A stretch of DNA of 64,000 nucleotides. Origin: Verrucomicrobiota bacterium (GTDB taxonomy: Bacteria; Verrucomicrobiota; Verrucomicrobiia; Methylacidiphilales; JBCCWR01). Below, piece after piece: positions 26,554 through 35,986 of this stretch (positions are counted from its first letter, which is position 1; each line of letters begins with the position of its first letter). Location: the NCBI GenBank assembly GCA_039192515.1, contig JBCCXA010000017.1, forward strand, positions 1 through 64,000, in the 5' to 3' direction. The position numbers and the translations under genes were made by a program. Below the pieces are notes generated by a model. It was not told the DNA's origin and did not search any database. It was given only the letters and a program-made list of their open reading frames with translations.

Positions 26554-27711
26554 CTAGAGTAGTTCTCGGATATACTTCTGCTTTGCCAATCTCCAAAATA
26601 CAACAAAGAAGGCCGTAAGTGGGATTGCCAACAACATGCCTGCTAGCCCATTTAAAGCGGTTCCCCAAAAGAATATAGCTACAATGATTGCTAAAGGGTG
26701 TAGTCCTGTCTTCTCTCCCATAATTCTGGGTGTGATAAGTAGCCCATCCAAAACTTGGACAATCACAAATACTCCTATGACTAACCCCAAGGTGAGTACT
26801 CCGCCGTCCTGTTGAAAAAACGCCGTAGGCAAGGCAATGGCAAGTCCAACCATATTTCCTAAATAAGGAATTAAGTTTAGCAGTCCCAAAGCAAACCCAA
26901 TGACAAAACCGTATTGCAAACCTACGATGCTAAAACCTATGGCAAACAGAATTCCTTGAGCCAGTGCAACTAAGAACTGACCTCTAAAAAATGCAACCAT
27001 GATATCAACAAACTCTTTACAAAGATAAATCACGTCATCCCTAGTCTCCTTTTTCAGGAAAGGTAGCCCGTGCTCCATTTTTCTAATTTCAAACTTAGGG
27101 GTCATTAGAAAAAAAGCTAAGTAGACTGGCATAATTAACCATCCCAAAAAACCTGTTGCCCAGTGAGAGACTCCAACACCAGCTTGTATCATTTTACTAA
27201 CAACGGCTTGGAATCCATTAAAGAAAGCTTCTCCATTTTGCTGAAGCGCTTCAGTCAATTTTTGGTCAAGCTGATACTCCTTCCAAATGTTTTGCACACT
27301 TGGAAGGTGATTATAAACCACAGCAAGAATCTGTTCGTACCACAGAGGAATCTTAGGAATCAACTCTGTCATTTGACCCACTAAAACAAATCCAAAAATG
27401 AACAGAAATAGTGTTAATGGTAACAGACAAGAGACAAAGACAGCAGTTAAAGCCAAAAATTTAGGGATACGTAATTTAGCGCAGAGCCAATCATAAAATG
27501 GCTTCAACAGCAAAGCTAGAGCTGCTGCGACTGCTAAGGGCAAAATAACATTCGAGAAAAAGGCTACAAACTTAGCAACTAACCAAAAAACCACTACTAA
27601 AAAACACAAAATGGCAGCAGTTGCCAGAGTTGTTAAGCCAGCGGCTATTGTTTTTGCCTGAAGCTCAGTAAAGCTTAACTTTGCTCCTTTACTCGAAAAC
27701 TCCTCTTTCAT
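26554..27711 (-). CDS. AI-2E family (PerM-like) transporter
   Basis: About 385 residues from the ATG at 27711; a longer frame with a TTG start at 27768 adds 19 residues. The protein has the AI-2E transporter pattern: N-terminal helices, a long soluble loop between the third and fourth helices, then a C-terminal block with QVLDGLLITPRIMGEKTGLHP and AGMLLAIPLTAFF, typical of the family. Known members export autoinducer-2 or exchange sodium and protons; the substrate here is open. Confidence 0.9.
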   Translation of the reverse strand: MKEEFSSKGAKLSFTELQAKTIAAGLTTLATAAILCFLVVVFWLVAKFVAFFSNVILPLAVAAALALLLKPFYDWLCAKLRIPKFLALTAVFVSCLLPLTLFLFIFGFVLVGQMTELIPKIPLWYEQILAVVYNHLPSVQNIWKEYQLDQKLTEALQQNGEAFFNGFQAVVSKMIQAGVGVSHWATGFLGWLIMPVYLAFFLMTPKFEIRKMEHGLPFLKKETRDDVIYLCKEFVDIMVAFFRGQFLVALAQGILFAIGFSIVGLQYGFVIGFALGLLNLIPYLGNMVGLAIALPTAFFQQDGGVLTLGLVIGVFVIVQVLDGLLITPRIMGEKTGLHPLAIIVAIFFWGTALNGLAGMLLAIPLTAFFVVFWRLAKQKYIRELL

Positions 27712-27828
27712 CACGCACAAAGATATAAAAACTTTTTTAATGATTACAAAACAAGTTTTTTTCGACAAGCATTAGAATTAGCTTCTCGTATCTCAATTTA
27801 GACCCTTATTATTATATATCTAATCTCT

Positions 27829-28329
27829 GTGTCTAGTTATTCAAAAAGAGACTATAAGCATTTAAATGCTGCCTGCGGCTATGCACAACTGGGTCTATAT
27901 CAGGATGCTAAAGTTGAGTTGGATCAATTGAGTGATGATTGCACTGATGAAGAAGATATCATGTCACTTAGTTTATGGGTGCACCAAGAACTAAACGAAT
28001 GGGAAACATCCCTCAAACTGGCTGAAGCTTTATCTCAAAGAAATCCAGATGAACCCAATTGGTTTATTGCTTGGGCGTATTCGGCCAGACGATTCCTTTC
28101 AATATATAAAGCTGAAGAAATATTAGAGCGTGCCATGGAGCAGCATCCCAAGCATGCCATGATTCAATTTAATTTAGGTTGCTATGCCTCTATTCTTGGT
28201 AATCAAAAAAAGGCATCTAAGCTCATTAAAGACGCTATCAAGCTTGATGCCTCTTATGAAAAACTAGCGAGGGAAGACCCTGATCTTGAGGGCCTGCGTA
28301 AAAGTGATGAGTTTCTCAATGGCTCATAG
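27829..28329 (+). CDS. TPR-repeat protein
   Basis: 166 residues, GTG start. Helical repeats run through the protein: LNAACGYAQLGLYQDAKVEL, SLWVHQELNEWETSLKLAEAL, AEEILERAMEQHPKHAMIQF, and GCYASILGNQKKASKLIKDA. No signal peptide, so probably a cytoplasmic scaffold. It is convergent with the gene at 28344. Confidence 0.8.
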   Translation: MSSYSKRDYKHLNAACGYAQLGLYQDAKVELDQLSDDCTDEEDIMSLSLWVHQELNEWETSLKLAEALSQRNPDEPNWFIAWAYSARRFLSIYKAEEILERAMEQHPKHAMIQFNLGCYASILGNQKKASKLIKDAIKLDASYEKLAREDPDLEGLRKSDEFLNGS

Positions 28330-28343
28330 TTGATATGAGCTAA

Positions 28344-30104
28344 TTATCGTACTCCGTTCTCTACGGAGAGCTTTGCTTTTTGTTCTATCTCTATACTTTG
28401 CAAACGATTCTTGCAATCTAACAATCTGTATTCGACTACTTCAGGATAAAAGTCAGATTCATTTTTCTTAAGCCTCTCTAACCCGATAATGGCAAGTTTG
28501 TAATTTTCAATGGCTTTTTCGAGATTACCTTGAAGATGAGCAATTTCTGCATCTTGTACCATAGAAAAATAGCGTTTATATTCTAGTCTCCTAGGATCAG
28601 GCTCATAAAATATTGAACTGGAGGGATTTTCTTGAGCAGACCTTTTCAGGGCCTCTGCTTTTGCAACTTTTTCAAGATCTGCTTCGGGTTTGTCTTCAGA
28701 TGAAAAAGGTACAAAATCTAGCTTTTCTTCCTCAGCCGAGGCAGTATTTGGTGGTGTAGGCTGCTTGGCAACTTCCGCGAAGGCATTTTCATTTGCAGAT
28801 AATGGTTCAGCATTCTCGCTAGCAGGTCTTTTGATAGTCGTTTCTTTCATAATAATCCTAGGCGCTTCCGGGATGTTTAATTCCTCGTCACTTATTTCTA
28901 TCATTTGCTCATCTAGGATAGGTTCAGCAGTTTCCATAATGGGTTTAATAATCTCTCCACCCCTTACCTCTTCCTTTGCAGCGTCCATCTCCTGCTCTCT
29001 GCGTCGCACTTCCTGACTAAGACGTATTTTCTCTTCCGCTTGGCCTATTTCTTCTTCGGCGATGCGAATTTCCTCTCCGGTTGGATTAACTTCTTGGTTG
29101 GGCTCAATTGAAATTTCTGTAGCAGTTGGCTCATCGAGAATACCACTATTGGGGATTGGCTGATCCATGTCAAAAGCAGCTTGACTAGAGGCATTGGGAA
29201 ATGCGGCAACAGGAATGCTTGCACCATCAAGGTTACTAGTTTGTGCTCGCTTCTTGCTTTCATTCTGAACAACTTGCCTAGCAAGCATGATTTGCTCTTT
29301 TTCGGCTTTTGCTCGCCTACGAGCTTCGTTACGCGCAATCATCTCAGCGTCAACCTTGTCGCGTATGGCATCATTTTCGCTGTTTTGCTCAACATCTAAA
29401 TCGTTAATTGTAGGAATGCGAGGGGGGACAGATACTTCTGTTTCCTCGGCAACCGTTATTTCTTCAATAGGAGCTGCTTGCTCTAAAGAGGCTAAGGATT
29501 CTGCATCTGCCTGAACCTGCTCTTGCTCTAAGACTGTGGTAGCAAGCACCTCTTGCTCATCTTCATAGCTAACCGGAGCGTCAAGTCCTCCCAAAATTTC
29601 AGACTCGCCTTTTAATATCTTTTCCTCTCTAGCCTTGCGTTCAGCTAACTGCTGTTCTATAGCCAAGAGCTCATTTCTTTGCTCTTGGGTCATAGCAGAA
29701 AATGACAAATGATGGGCTACTGGGTAAAACCAATTTCCTCTCTTCACCATAAAAGCGGGCGTAGACTTTCCTTGTTTTGGAACGGGAGGTGGATTTAAAC
29801 CGGTTGAAGCCATAGTGGGCTTCACATATCGGATTCTGATTACAGAACCTGGAGCTGTCCCAGATTTTGAGCGATCTACTTCAACAACTCTTGCTTCTAG
29901 TTCTACTTCCTGATTAGCGGCAGGCCCCCATAGAAAGCCTTTATTTTTTTTACGCACACTCAGTACCTCGATAATCATCTTTTCGGGAGCTTTGAGCTGC
30001 TCATCTCTTGCTAGTTCTTCGCTATAGTCTTGGCCATAGAGAGTGGAGTAAAAGAAGCTTAGCACTATTAAATATATGCCTATCAGGCGTTTAGATATAT
30101 TCAA
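28344..30104 (-). CDS. Secreted or anchored Glu/Pro-rich protein of unknown function
   Basis: About 586 residues from a TTG at 30104, chosen because it directly precedes a signal peptide (ISKRLIGIYLIVLSFFYSTLYGQ) and has agagaaa upstream. A longer ATG frame reaches 30209. Residues about 25-150 form a small folded region (MIIEVLSVRKKNKGFLWGP, then ARVVEVDRSKSGTAPGSVIR). A long acidic, low-complexity coiled region follows, rich in Glu, Ala and Pro. The last about 80 residues are TPR-like helices (YFSMVQDAEIAHLQGNLEKA). No family recognised. The middle may act as an extended spacer in the envelope. Confidence 0.7.
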   Translation of the reverse strand: MNISKRLIGIYLIVLSFFYSTLYGQDYSEELARDEQLKAPEKMIIEVLSVRKKNKGFLWGPAANQEVELEARVVEVDRSKSGTAPGSVIRIRYVKPTMASTGLNPPPVPKQGKSTPAFMVKRGNWFYPVAHHLSFSAMTQEQRNELLAIEQQLAERKAREEKILKGESEILGGLDAPVSYEDEQEVLATTVLEQEQVQADAESLASLEQAAPIEEITVAEETEVSVPPRIPTINDLDVEQNSENDAIRDKVDAEMIARNEARRRAKAEKEQIMLARQVVQNESKKRAQTSNLDGASIPVAAFPNASSQAAFDMDQPIPNSGILDEPTATEISIEPNQEVNPTGEEIRIAEEEIGQAEEKIRLSQEVRRREQEMDAAKEEVRGGEIIKPIMETAEPILDEQMIEISDEELNIPEAPRIIMKETTIKRPASENAEPLSANENAFAEVAKQPTPPNTASAEEEKLDFVPFSSEDKPEADLEKVAKAEALKRSAQENPSSSIFYEPDPRRLEYKRYFSMVQDAEIAHLQGNLEKAIENYKLAIIGLERLKKNESDFYPEVVEYRLLDCKNRLQSIEIEQKAKLSVENGVR

Positions 30105-30509
30105 ATTTCTCTGCACAATCTTGTTTATAATGATGCGCAACCCCAGTATGGGTTGCGAGTTAAATCTCTTGATATAAAAAAATGACAAAACTTCAACCAT
30201 ATTAACCAAATTTGGGATAAGGAAATATCCAACAGCGCTTATTAATTTCTATATAGAGCTAAAAATAGATGTGAATAGCGCAATCGAAGTAAGAAATGGC
30301 GATATATGTTTATAAATTGCGTATTATGTAGACCATTCTTGTGCGGGTTAAGCATACTTTATTCCCCTGTTTCTTATACCCAGCTCGGGTTGTGAAGATA
30401 ATATTTGTTAATATATTTAAACAACCATTGATGTTTCTCTCAAAATCGTTATGATATCTAGAATAAATTGTAGTTGGAGAGCGGTTAAAATTTAATTCCC
30501 ACATGCCCT
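30105..30509. other. Divergent intergenic region
   Basis: This AT-rich gap lies between the leftward gene starting near 30104 and the rightward FHA gene at 30510. It must hold promoters for both, but no clear -35/-10 pair stands out. A short leftward frame at 30310-30504 has no ribosome-binding site and resembles no protein, so it is not called. Confidence 0.4.
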
Positions 30510-31433
30510 ATGACAAGCGATGTATCAGACGAGTTGCAAAAACTCGGCCAGCGCCGTAAGACTGGCTGTTTACAAATAATTGCGAAGCACTCTCAAGATG
30601 GCACTGTCATTAATGTATTCCTTAAGAGCGGTCTTATTGTTTATTGCGAGAGTCGAGCGATGTTCAAGACATCGGTAGGGCTGCAGAACTTAGCTTTTTG
30701 CCTAAAGTGGCCAAATCCCGAGTTAAAATGGATTAATGAACGACCAACCCCTAAGATAGCCTATCAACATGAAACACAAAGTATACTGTTTCGCATCGCT
30801 AGTATCCTTGCTAACCCAAGAGGACAAGAACAAAAGATTGGCCAACTGCTCAATTCCGACCAACGCAATGAAGACGCATACTATGATAATCCTAGAGCCT
30901 ATGGATTTAGTTTACACGTTTTAGACACGGAATTTTCGGGTATGCAATTTTTTGTGCTGGATGATAAAAGTATCATAGGACGAAAAAACTCCTCTGATTT
31001 TGTTATTCCACATCCGACTCTATCCAGTGAGCATTGTGAACTTCATAAAGAGCCATCTGGTTATATGGTCATTCAGGATCTCGGCTCGACAAATGGCACA
31101 ATGGTCAATGATGTTCTTGTTCAAAGTAGTAAGCTGTTTGATGGAGACCGTATTACAACGGGAGATATTTCTATGATGTTTTGTGTGCGTACCAAATTTG
31201 ATATTATGCACCAAATAGATGAGCAGCAAAATAATTTTGCAAAAGCTCAAGTGAATACCGGCGGTATTCGTTCAGTTAATCAAAGTGTTAAGGATGTTGC
31301 CAAAAAATCAGTGGTTGATGAGACAACTCAACACAGCCCTATTATCACCATTAAGCAGCCCCAGCCTTCTACTTCAAAAGTTTTTTTAGATGAAATCACC
31401 AAGCGTGTTAAATTCTGGAAAAAAAAGAGATAA
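30510..31433 (+). CDS. DUF4388 (PATAN-like) and FHA domain protein
   Basis: 307 residues. The N-terminal about 95 residues (ELQKLGQRRKTGCLQIIAKH, then VFLKSGLIVYCESRA) match DUF4388-type domains, common in bacterial signalling proteins. An FHA domain spans about 133-230 with the phosphothreonine-binding signature SIIGRKNSSDFVIPHPTLSS, EHCEL, and DLGSTNGTMVNDV. The C-terminal 75 residues are low-complexity and end in a basic tail (RVKFWKKKR). It probably binds a phosphorylated partner from a Ser/Thr kinase. It is convergent with another FHA gene at 31444. Confidence 0.85.
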   Translation: MTSDVSDELQKLGQRRKTGCLQIIAKHSQDGTVINVFLKSGLIVYCESRAMFKTSVGLQNLAFCLKWPNPELKWINERPTPKIAYQHETQSILFRIASILANPRGQEQKIGQLLNSDQRNEDAYYDNPRAYGFSLHVLDTEFSGMQFFVLDDKSIIGRKNSSDFVIPHPTLSSEHCELHKEPSGYMVIQDLGSTNGTMVNDVLVQSSKLFDGDRITTGDISMMFCVRTKFDIMHQIDEQQNNFAKAQVNTGGIRSVNQSVKDVAKKSVVDETTQHSPIITIKQPQPSTSKVFLDEITKRVKFWKKKR

Positions 31434-31449
31434 CCTAATTCAATTAGGT
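31433..31449. terminator. Palindrome between two convergent genes
   Basis: acctaatt and aattaggt flank a single C, overlapping the ends of both FHA genes. It could fold as a short AT-rich stem in either RNA, preceded by A-rich and followed by mixed sequence. As a bidirectional terminator it is weak. Confidence 0.3.
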
Positions 31450-32364
31450 CAAATGGTATAAGACAGTTGATTGTTTTCGGGGTCCAGTCAGAGCCATAGA
31501 ATAAGGGTGGGCTGTGCCATGACTTCCTAAAGCACCTTGAAACTTTTCAGTGCATAACATTGGACATCCAGCTTGCATCGCTCTTTCAGATACCTCTTTT
31601 ACTATCTCACAAGTCTCGCCTGACATAGTTTGATGGTTGATTTCTTTAGAGCCGATTGTTTTGAGCGTAACCTCTCCGTAGTGCATGGCTGCGCTCGCCC
31701 TTACAAAGGGCCTTGAGGCATCTACCATGTCCATGGTGTCCTTTGCTAAGGTATCCGTATCTTTCAAGCAACTCTTCACACATTCGAATACAACTTGAGA
31801 AAAGGCTCCTGGAGTTTCACTTTCCATTTTCCAATAGGAAGTATGCGAACCTTTTGCTAGCTGGTCAAACACTCCCCCATAGTGCTCAACTTGTGCTTCT
31901 TGCCTTTGCAGCCACTGCCCTAACATCCAACTTAAGGCCAACTCTTTGTCTTTAAAAAAGTCTTCGTACCCGGGCAGAAGCCTAATGCATATAGCCACAA
32001 CATGCTGGTTCGATGATTTGACTTCTATTTTTTTTGTAAAACTTGGCTGGTTAGCTTTATCTAGATCAAGCTCATTACCGTTAAAACTAAAATCTTGATC
32101 TCCAATCGTGATTGTATCCCCATCTTTTAGGGGAGTAGGGGTGGTGACTATAGATCCGTTTAGAAAAGTCCCATTTTTGCTTCCCCAATCTACTAACTCA
32201 TACATACCACGATTATTAAGCCTTAGCATCGCATGAATACGTGAAGCACGGCTCGTGGACACGCGCACACTTGCAAGCTCGCTTCTTCCTAGTGTGATCA
32301 CTGGAAGATCAAAGCCCCATTTTTCTTCCCCGCTTATGAGTTTTCCTATAATAGGTTCTACCAT
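31444..32364 (-). CDS. FHA domain protein with degenerate class III cyclase-like domain
   Basis: 306 residues. An N-terminal FHA domain (about 22-98) shows VITLGRSELASVRVSTSRAS, RIHAML and DWGSKNGTFLNGS. The C-terminal about 180 residues follow the layout of class III nucleotidyl cyclases: VAICIRLLPGYEDF stands where FxDxxGFT is expected, GGVFDQLAKGSHTSYWKM where the second metal Asp motif (GD) is expected, then MHYGEVTLKTIGS and MSGETCEIVKEVSERA, matching HxGxxxxGxxG and GxxVNxAxR. Both metal-binding Asp residues appear lost (Arg and Ser), so a non-catalytic sensor or scaffold is inferred. The downstream half of a signalling pair with 30510 is plausible. Confidence 0.72.
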   Translation of the reverse strand: MVEPIIGKLISGEEKWGFDLPVITLGRSELASVRVSTSRASRIHAMLRLNNRGMYELVDWGSKNGTFLNGSIVTTPTPLKDGDTITIGDQDFSFNGNELDLDKANQPSFTKKIEVKSSNQHVVAICIRLLPGYEDFFKDKELALSWMLGQWLQRQEAQVEHYGGVFDQLAKGSHTSYWKMESETPGAFSQVVFECVKSCLKDTDTLAKDTMDMVDASRPFVRASAAMHYGEVTLKTIGSKEINHQTMSGETCEIVKEVSERAMQAGCPMLCTEKFQGALGSHGTAHPYSMALTGPRKQSTVLYHLT

Positions 32365-32374
32365 AAATTCAGGC

Positions 32375-34702
32375 TTAATCTATGTTGTATTTTTCTAAAT
32401 GAACATCCTCTGCATTAACAATGATTTGAATGCCTCCTGTCTCAGAAAGCCGCCAAACGGTAATCTTTTTATTCTCGCAAGTCTGCCAAAAATCCAAACT
32501 CAAAGAACGATCTGAAGAAAATCCTAATGAATGTCTGACTAAGTGTTTTGGTTGAATAGCTTCAAGCCACTCGTAAGATAAATTAGTCAAGCGTGTGTGT
32601 TCCCCTTGGATCAAAACATCCGCTCTCAAGTTTTCTTTCCTTTCTAAAATATGGTTCTCCACCTCCACAGAAATATTAGATGCCATGATAATTACCTTAT
32701 CGATAAATACCAGACGCAATACACAACCTTGGTCATCTGGACTTCTTTTTACAGAGCTATTGTCGGGCCATAACCATTGAACATGGCTCGTTTCTTTAAG
32801 GCTTATCATATCGCCATATCGAGCAAATCTTTTAGGATATTCCATCATTTCAGCAGTATTGACCCATTTTTTATAACTAGAGGAAGTATTTGAGCAACCT
32901 CCATCAATGAGTGTTCTAAACCCTTGAGGACTAACAAACACCTCTAAAGCATCACAATAGCGTTTCCCGGGCTGTACTAATATTAAATTTTCCCACTGAT
33001 TTACTCCTAGTTTTTGGCTCAAAGGCTTGATTATCCAGTTCCAAGTCACCTGATCACCTGGCCCCAATAAATGATATTCATTGTCTATTTCTAGAATGAT
33101 TGGAGCAGATTTTCTGCCATCACAAACCCATAGCCTAGCTTCGCAAGATGGAGGCTTTACTTCAAAGCCCATTCTCAAATAAGTGTGACTACCGGGTATG
33201 TCAGCTAATAAATTTGTGATTATGACAATCATTTTAAGCAAAAACCATGTCACTTGATTTAGTATCAGGCTAAACCCAGTCCATAGAAAGCTGGCCACTA
33301 CTGACAAAGCACTGATCAAAACGACAAGACTCGCCAACGGCACAATGACCATGTTAGCTATTAGCCCTACCACTGAAAGCATATGAAAATGATACAAAAC
33401 AAAAGGAATCGAGGCCAAAATTGCACATAGTGATGTTATAAATAAACTACAGAAAAACAGGGAAAGCCTTGTCAAAACTATTTGAAAAGGATGGACCAAT
33501 CTTCTTGGCAACCAAGGATCTAACTCCCATAGAAAACTTAACTTCGCCATGGTTGGTGAACAAAAAAGAATAAGTGCTAATGTTACAAAAAAAGATAGTT
33601 GGAAACCTAAGTCGAAGAGTTGTTCAGGAGCAAAAGCCCAAATGAGCAAGGCAACGGTTGCCAGAATGTTTAGCAGATTGATGGGTCGGTAAATTCGCCA
33701 TCCAATTAACACGGACCCCCACATCATGAATGCCCGCAAGGCACTGGATTCCATGCCAGTTGCTAAACAGAATATAAAAACTAATGGCAAGACAGTCCAA
33801 GCCCATCGCCAAGTAACAACTTGGCTAATATGTAAAACCAGAAGTAACATTCCAGCAATAACGGCTACGTTTTGCCCACTGACGGCAAATAGGTGAAGCG
33901 TACCTGTTATTCTGAAATTATCCTCAGTTTCTTCTGCTATGCCATCGGTGTATCCGAATAGCATACCTGCCATGAGTGCCGCAATTTCCGGGTCCTTTTC
34001 AACTCCAATTTGGAGGGTTTCTAGCATGTGCTCACGTAATCTGTAGCCGATCTCTAGCCAAGGTAGGCCTCTACCTTGAGCTAGCTTCTTTGAATTCTCC
34101 CTTTTAACCTCCAATATATGGGATATGCCTCTCGACTGAAGGTATTTCGCATAATCAAAAACGCCCCAATTGCTAACGGATTTTGGTTCACCCAAAAAAC
34201 CAGTAACTTGCCAAATATCGCCATATTTCAGCCAAGACTCTTGTGTTTTTAGGTTGTAGGAACGAAGCAAAACCTTGCCTTCTGCTTTTTGCCATCCCTC
34301 TGTTGATTTGATTTCAACAACATCAGCTAGACATTCTAATCTCCCTTTACCTGTGGCAACGCCTTTAATCCTTGGGTCATTTGTCACCTGAACTTTCAGC
34401 ACCATGGTCTCACCTTGTGGGTAGTTCATCACAAGAGAAAAATGATTTTTATTAACTATATGAAAGCTAACAACACCATAAAAATAAAAGGCGAGGACAG
34501 ACAGAGCTATTATAGAGTAGGCCTTGCAGGAGCTCTTTTTTAGAAAGCAAAGAACGAGAGCCAGTAAGAAAAAAAAGAGGAAAGGTAGCAATGGAGCTGC
34601 AGGCCAATATTTCGCAGCTATGAGTCCTAGTACTGCACCTATAGCCACAGAAACCAGTGGAGCTTTCTTATTCTTTTGAATGCCTGAGTGTTCCTCGGCC
34701 AC
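32375..34702 (-). CDS. comEC: ComEC/Rec2-family DNA uptake channel with degenerate beta-lactamase domain
   Basis: 775 residues, normal for full-length ComEC. N-terminal membrane helices are followed by the OB-like DUF4131 region (about 60-190), then the Competence domain with LFAVSGQNVAVIAGML, MESSALRAFMMWG and QLFDLGFQLSFF. The C-terminal about 240 residues align by position with the metallo-beta-lactamase domain of ComEC (GVNQWENLILVQPG, TLIDGG, GCVLRLVFIDKVIIMASN, ADVLIQGEHTRLTNLSYEWL). The HxHxDH and other metal-binding residues are missing. The channel should pass single-stranded DNA; the nuclease-like domain looks dead. Its start is 1-2 bp from the thiD stop, so the two are coupled. Confidence 0.88.
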   Translation of the reverse strand: MAEEHSGIQKNKKAPLVSVAIGAVLGLIAAKYWPAAPLLPFLFFFLLALVLCFLKKSSCKAYSIIALSVLAFYFYGVVSFHIVNKNHFSLVMNYPQGETMVLKVQVTNDPRIKGVATGKGRLECLADVVEIKSTEGWQKAEGKVLLRSYNLKTQESWLKYGDIWQVTGFLGEPKSVSNWGVFDYAKYLQSRGISHILEVKRENSKKLAQGRGLPWLEIGYRLREHMLETLQIGVEKDPEIAALMAGMLFGYTDGIAEETEDNFRITGTLHLFAVSGQNVAVIAGMLLLVLHISQVVTWRWAWTVLPLVFIFCLATGMESSALRAFMMWGSVLIGWRIYRPINLLNILATVALLIWAFAPEQLFDLGFQLSFFVTLALILFCSPTMAKLSFLWELDPWLPRRLVHPFQIVLTRLSLFFCSLFITSLCAILASIPFVLYHFHMLSVVGLIANMVIVPLASLVVLISALSVVASFLWTGFSLILNQVTWFLLKMIVIITNLLADIPGSHTYLRMGFEVKPPSCEARLWVCDGRKSAPIILEIDNEYHLLGPGDQVTWNWIIKPLSQKLGVNQWENLILVQPGKRYCDALEVFVSPQGFRTLIDGGCSNTSSSYKKWVNTAEMMEYPKRFARYGDMISLKETSHVQWLWPDNSSVKRSPDDQGCVLRLVFIDKVIIMASNISVEVENHILERKENLRADVLIQGEHTRLTNLSYEWLEAIQPKHLVRHSLGFSSDRSLSLDFWQTCENKKITVWRLSETGGIQIIVNAEDVHLEKYNID

Positions 34703-34703
34703 T

Positions 34704-35501
34704 TTATGGCTCTACTACATAATGATTAAGAGCCTTGAAATGGCCGAGTTTCAAATGGCTTTTAATTGCTCTAGTCATAAAAGATTTTGCGAGTCCTACA
34801 GATTCGGTCAGGCTATTCCCCTGTGCTAAATAGGCGGCTATAGCAGCTGAGTATGTGCATCCAGTTCCATTTGTCTTAACACCCCTAATCCGGTCAGTTC
34901 TATAGCTTTGGTGGGTTTTACTTGCGGCTAAAAAGTCTACAGCATCTTTAGCTAAATGCCCGCCCTTTACCAAAACACCAGCACCCCAACGCTTGCATAA
35001 TAACTCAGCAGCTTGCTCCGCATCTAATTCATTAACAATTTTTTTAGCTAATAATAATTGAGCCTCATGGATATTTGGAGTAATAAGAGTAGCTATAGGA
35101 AATAACTCTTCTAAAAGTGTTTGAATTGAATTTTTCCTAAGCAACTTTGTTCCAGTTGTTGAAACCATAACGGGATCTACAACTATTTTAGGTCGCTTCA
35201 GAGAATCGATCTGCTTTAAAAATGAACAGACTTCTTTAATAATAGAGTTGGAGTAAAGCATGCCCGTTTTGACCACGCTAACTGGAAAGGCATCAAAGAT
35301 CAGCTCCATCTGCTCTCGGACTTTTTTTGCTGGAAGCGAAGTAATGCTTCTTACCTCTGTAGGATTTTCCGCTACGATGCAAGTAACCGCAGTTGTACCA
35401 TAACAATTTAAGTGACTAAAAGTCTTTAAGTCTGCCTGGATACCTGCTCCTCCACTGCAATCAGAACCAGCTACACTCATGACAACAGGCGTGCTACTCA
35501 T
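34704..35501 (-). CDS. thiD: Hydroxymethylpyrimidine/phosphomethylpyrimidine kinase
   Basis: 265 residues, ribokinase fold. VAGSDCSGGAGIQADLKTF at the N-terminus is the ThiD signature. Further matches are AVTCIVAEN, VKTGML, DPVMVSTTG, TPNIHEA, VLVKGGH and the C-terminal ATP/catalytic motif TNGTGCTYSAAIAAYLA. It makes HMP-PP from HMP for thiamine synthesis. No TPP riboswitch was seen in the 60 bp upstream. It overlaps or abuts comEC, which is unlikely to reflect a shared pathway. Confidence 0.95.
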   Translation of the reverse strand: MSSTPVVMSVAGSDCSGGAGIQADLKTFSHLNCYGTTAVTCIVAENPTEVRSITSLPAKKVREQMELIFDAFPVSVVKTGMLYSNSIIKEVCSFLKQIDSLKRPKIVVDPVMVSTTGTKLLRKNSIQTLLEELFPIATLITPNIHEAQLLLAKKIVNELDAEQAAELLCKRWGAGVLVKGGHLAKDAVDFLAASKTHQSYRTDRIRGVKTNGTGCTYSAAIAAYLAQGNSLTESVGLAKSFMTRAIKSHLKLGHFKALNHYVVEP

Positions 35502-35560
35502 GAGAAGCAGTTGAAGCTAAATTTACCGGGAGGTCAATAACTGAAATACGGAAAAGAAGA

Positions 35561-35923
35561 TTAATGATTACCTGAGGGAGGGCGTAAATCAGGTCTCTCA
35601 CCAGGTGTGGGGCGCCCGATCAACTTAGATCGCTGACTTTCTTCCTCCAATTCATCATCTTCTTCAAGTGCAGCTAAAAGCTGCTTTTTGAGAAGTGCCA
35701 TCCAGCTAAATGATCCAATACATATAACCACCCCAATAGGTAGTAATGATAAGACAAGGTAAAAGGCCCAACCTAACATCTGAGCTTCACGGAAAGGGTC
35801 TTTAGGGTCAATCAGTATACTAAGCACGCTAACCCCTACGGGCACAATAACGAGTAGCAATCCAACCCCCATCCACATATTGGCTAGAGACTGCTTTCGA
35901 ATAATATTATCTTTCATACGCAT
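35561..35923 (-). CDS. Small two-helix membrane protein of unknown function
   Basis: 120 residues with two membrane segments (about 14-36 VGLLLVIVPVGVSVLSIL and 50-75 AFYLVLSLLPIGVVICIGSF) and a charged C-terminal tail (ALEEDDELEEESQRS). No family recognised. It lies between thiD and the ispD gene on the same strand, with gaps of about 60 bp on each side. Confidence 0.6.
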   Translation of the reverse strand: MRMKDNIIRKQSLANMWMGVGLLLVIVPVGVSVLSILIDPKDPFREAQMLGWAFYLVLSLLPIGVVICIGSFSWMALLKKQLLAALEEDDELEEESQRSKLIGRPTPGERPDLRPPSGNH

Positions 35924-35986
35924 ACTCTAACATCTTTAATGCAGTATAGGTCAGGCAATGTCAACGGGTAATGACTGTGTTTCGAC

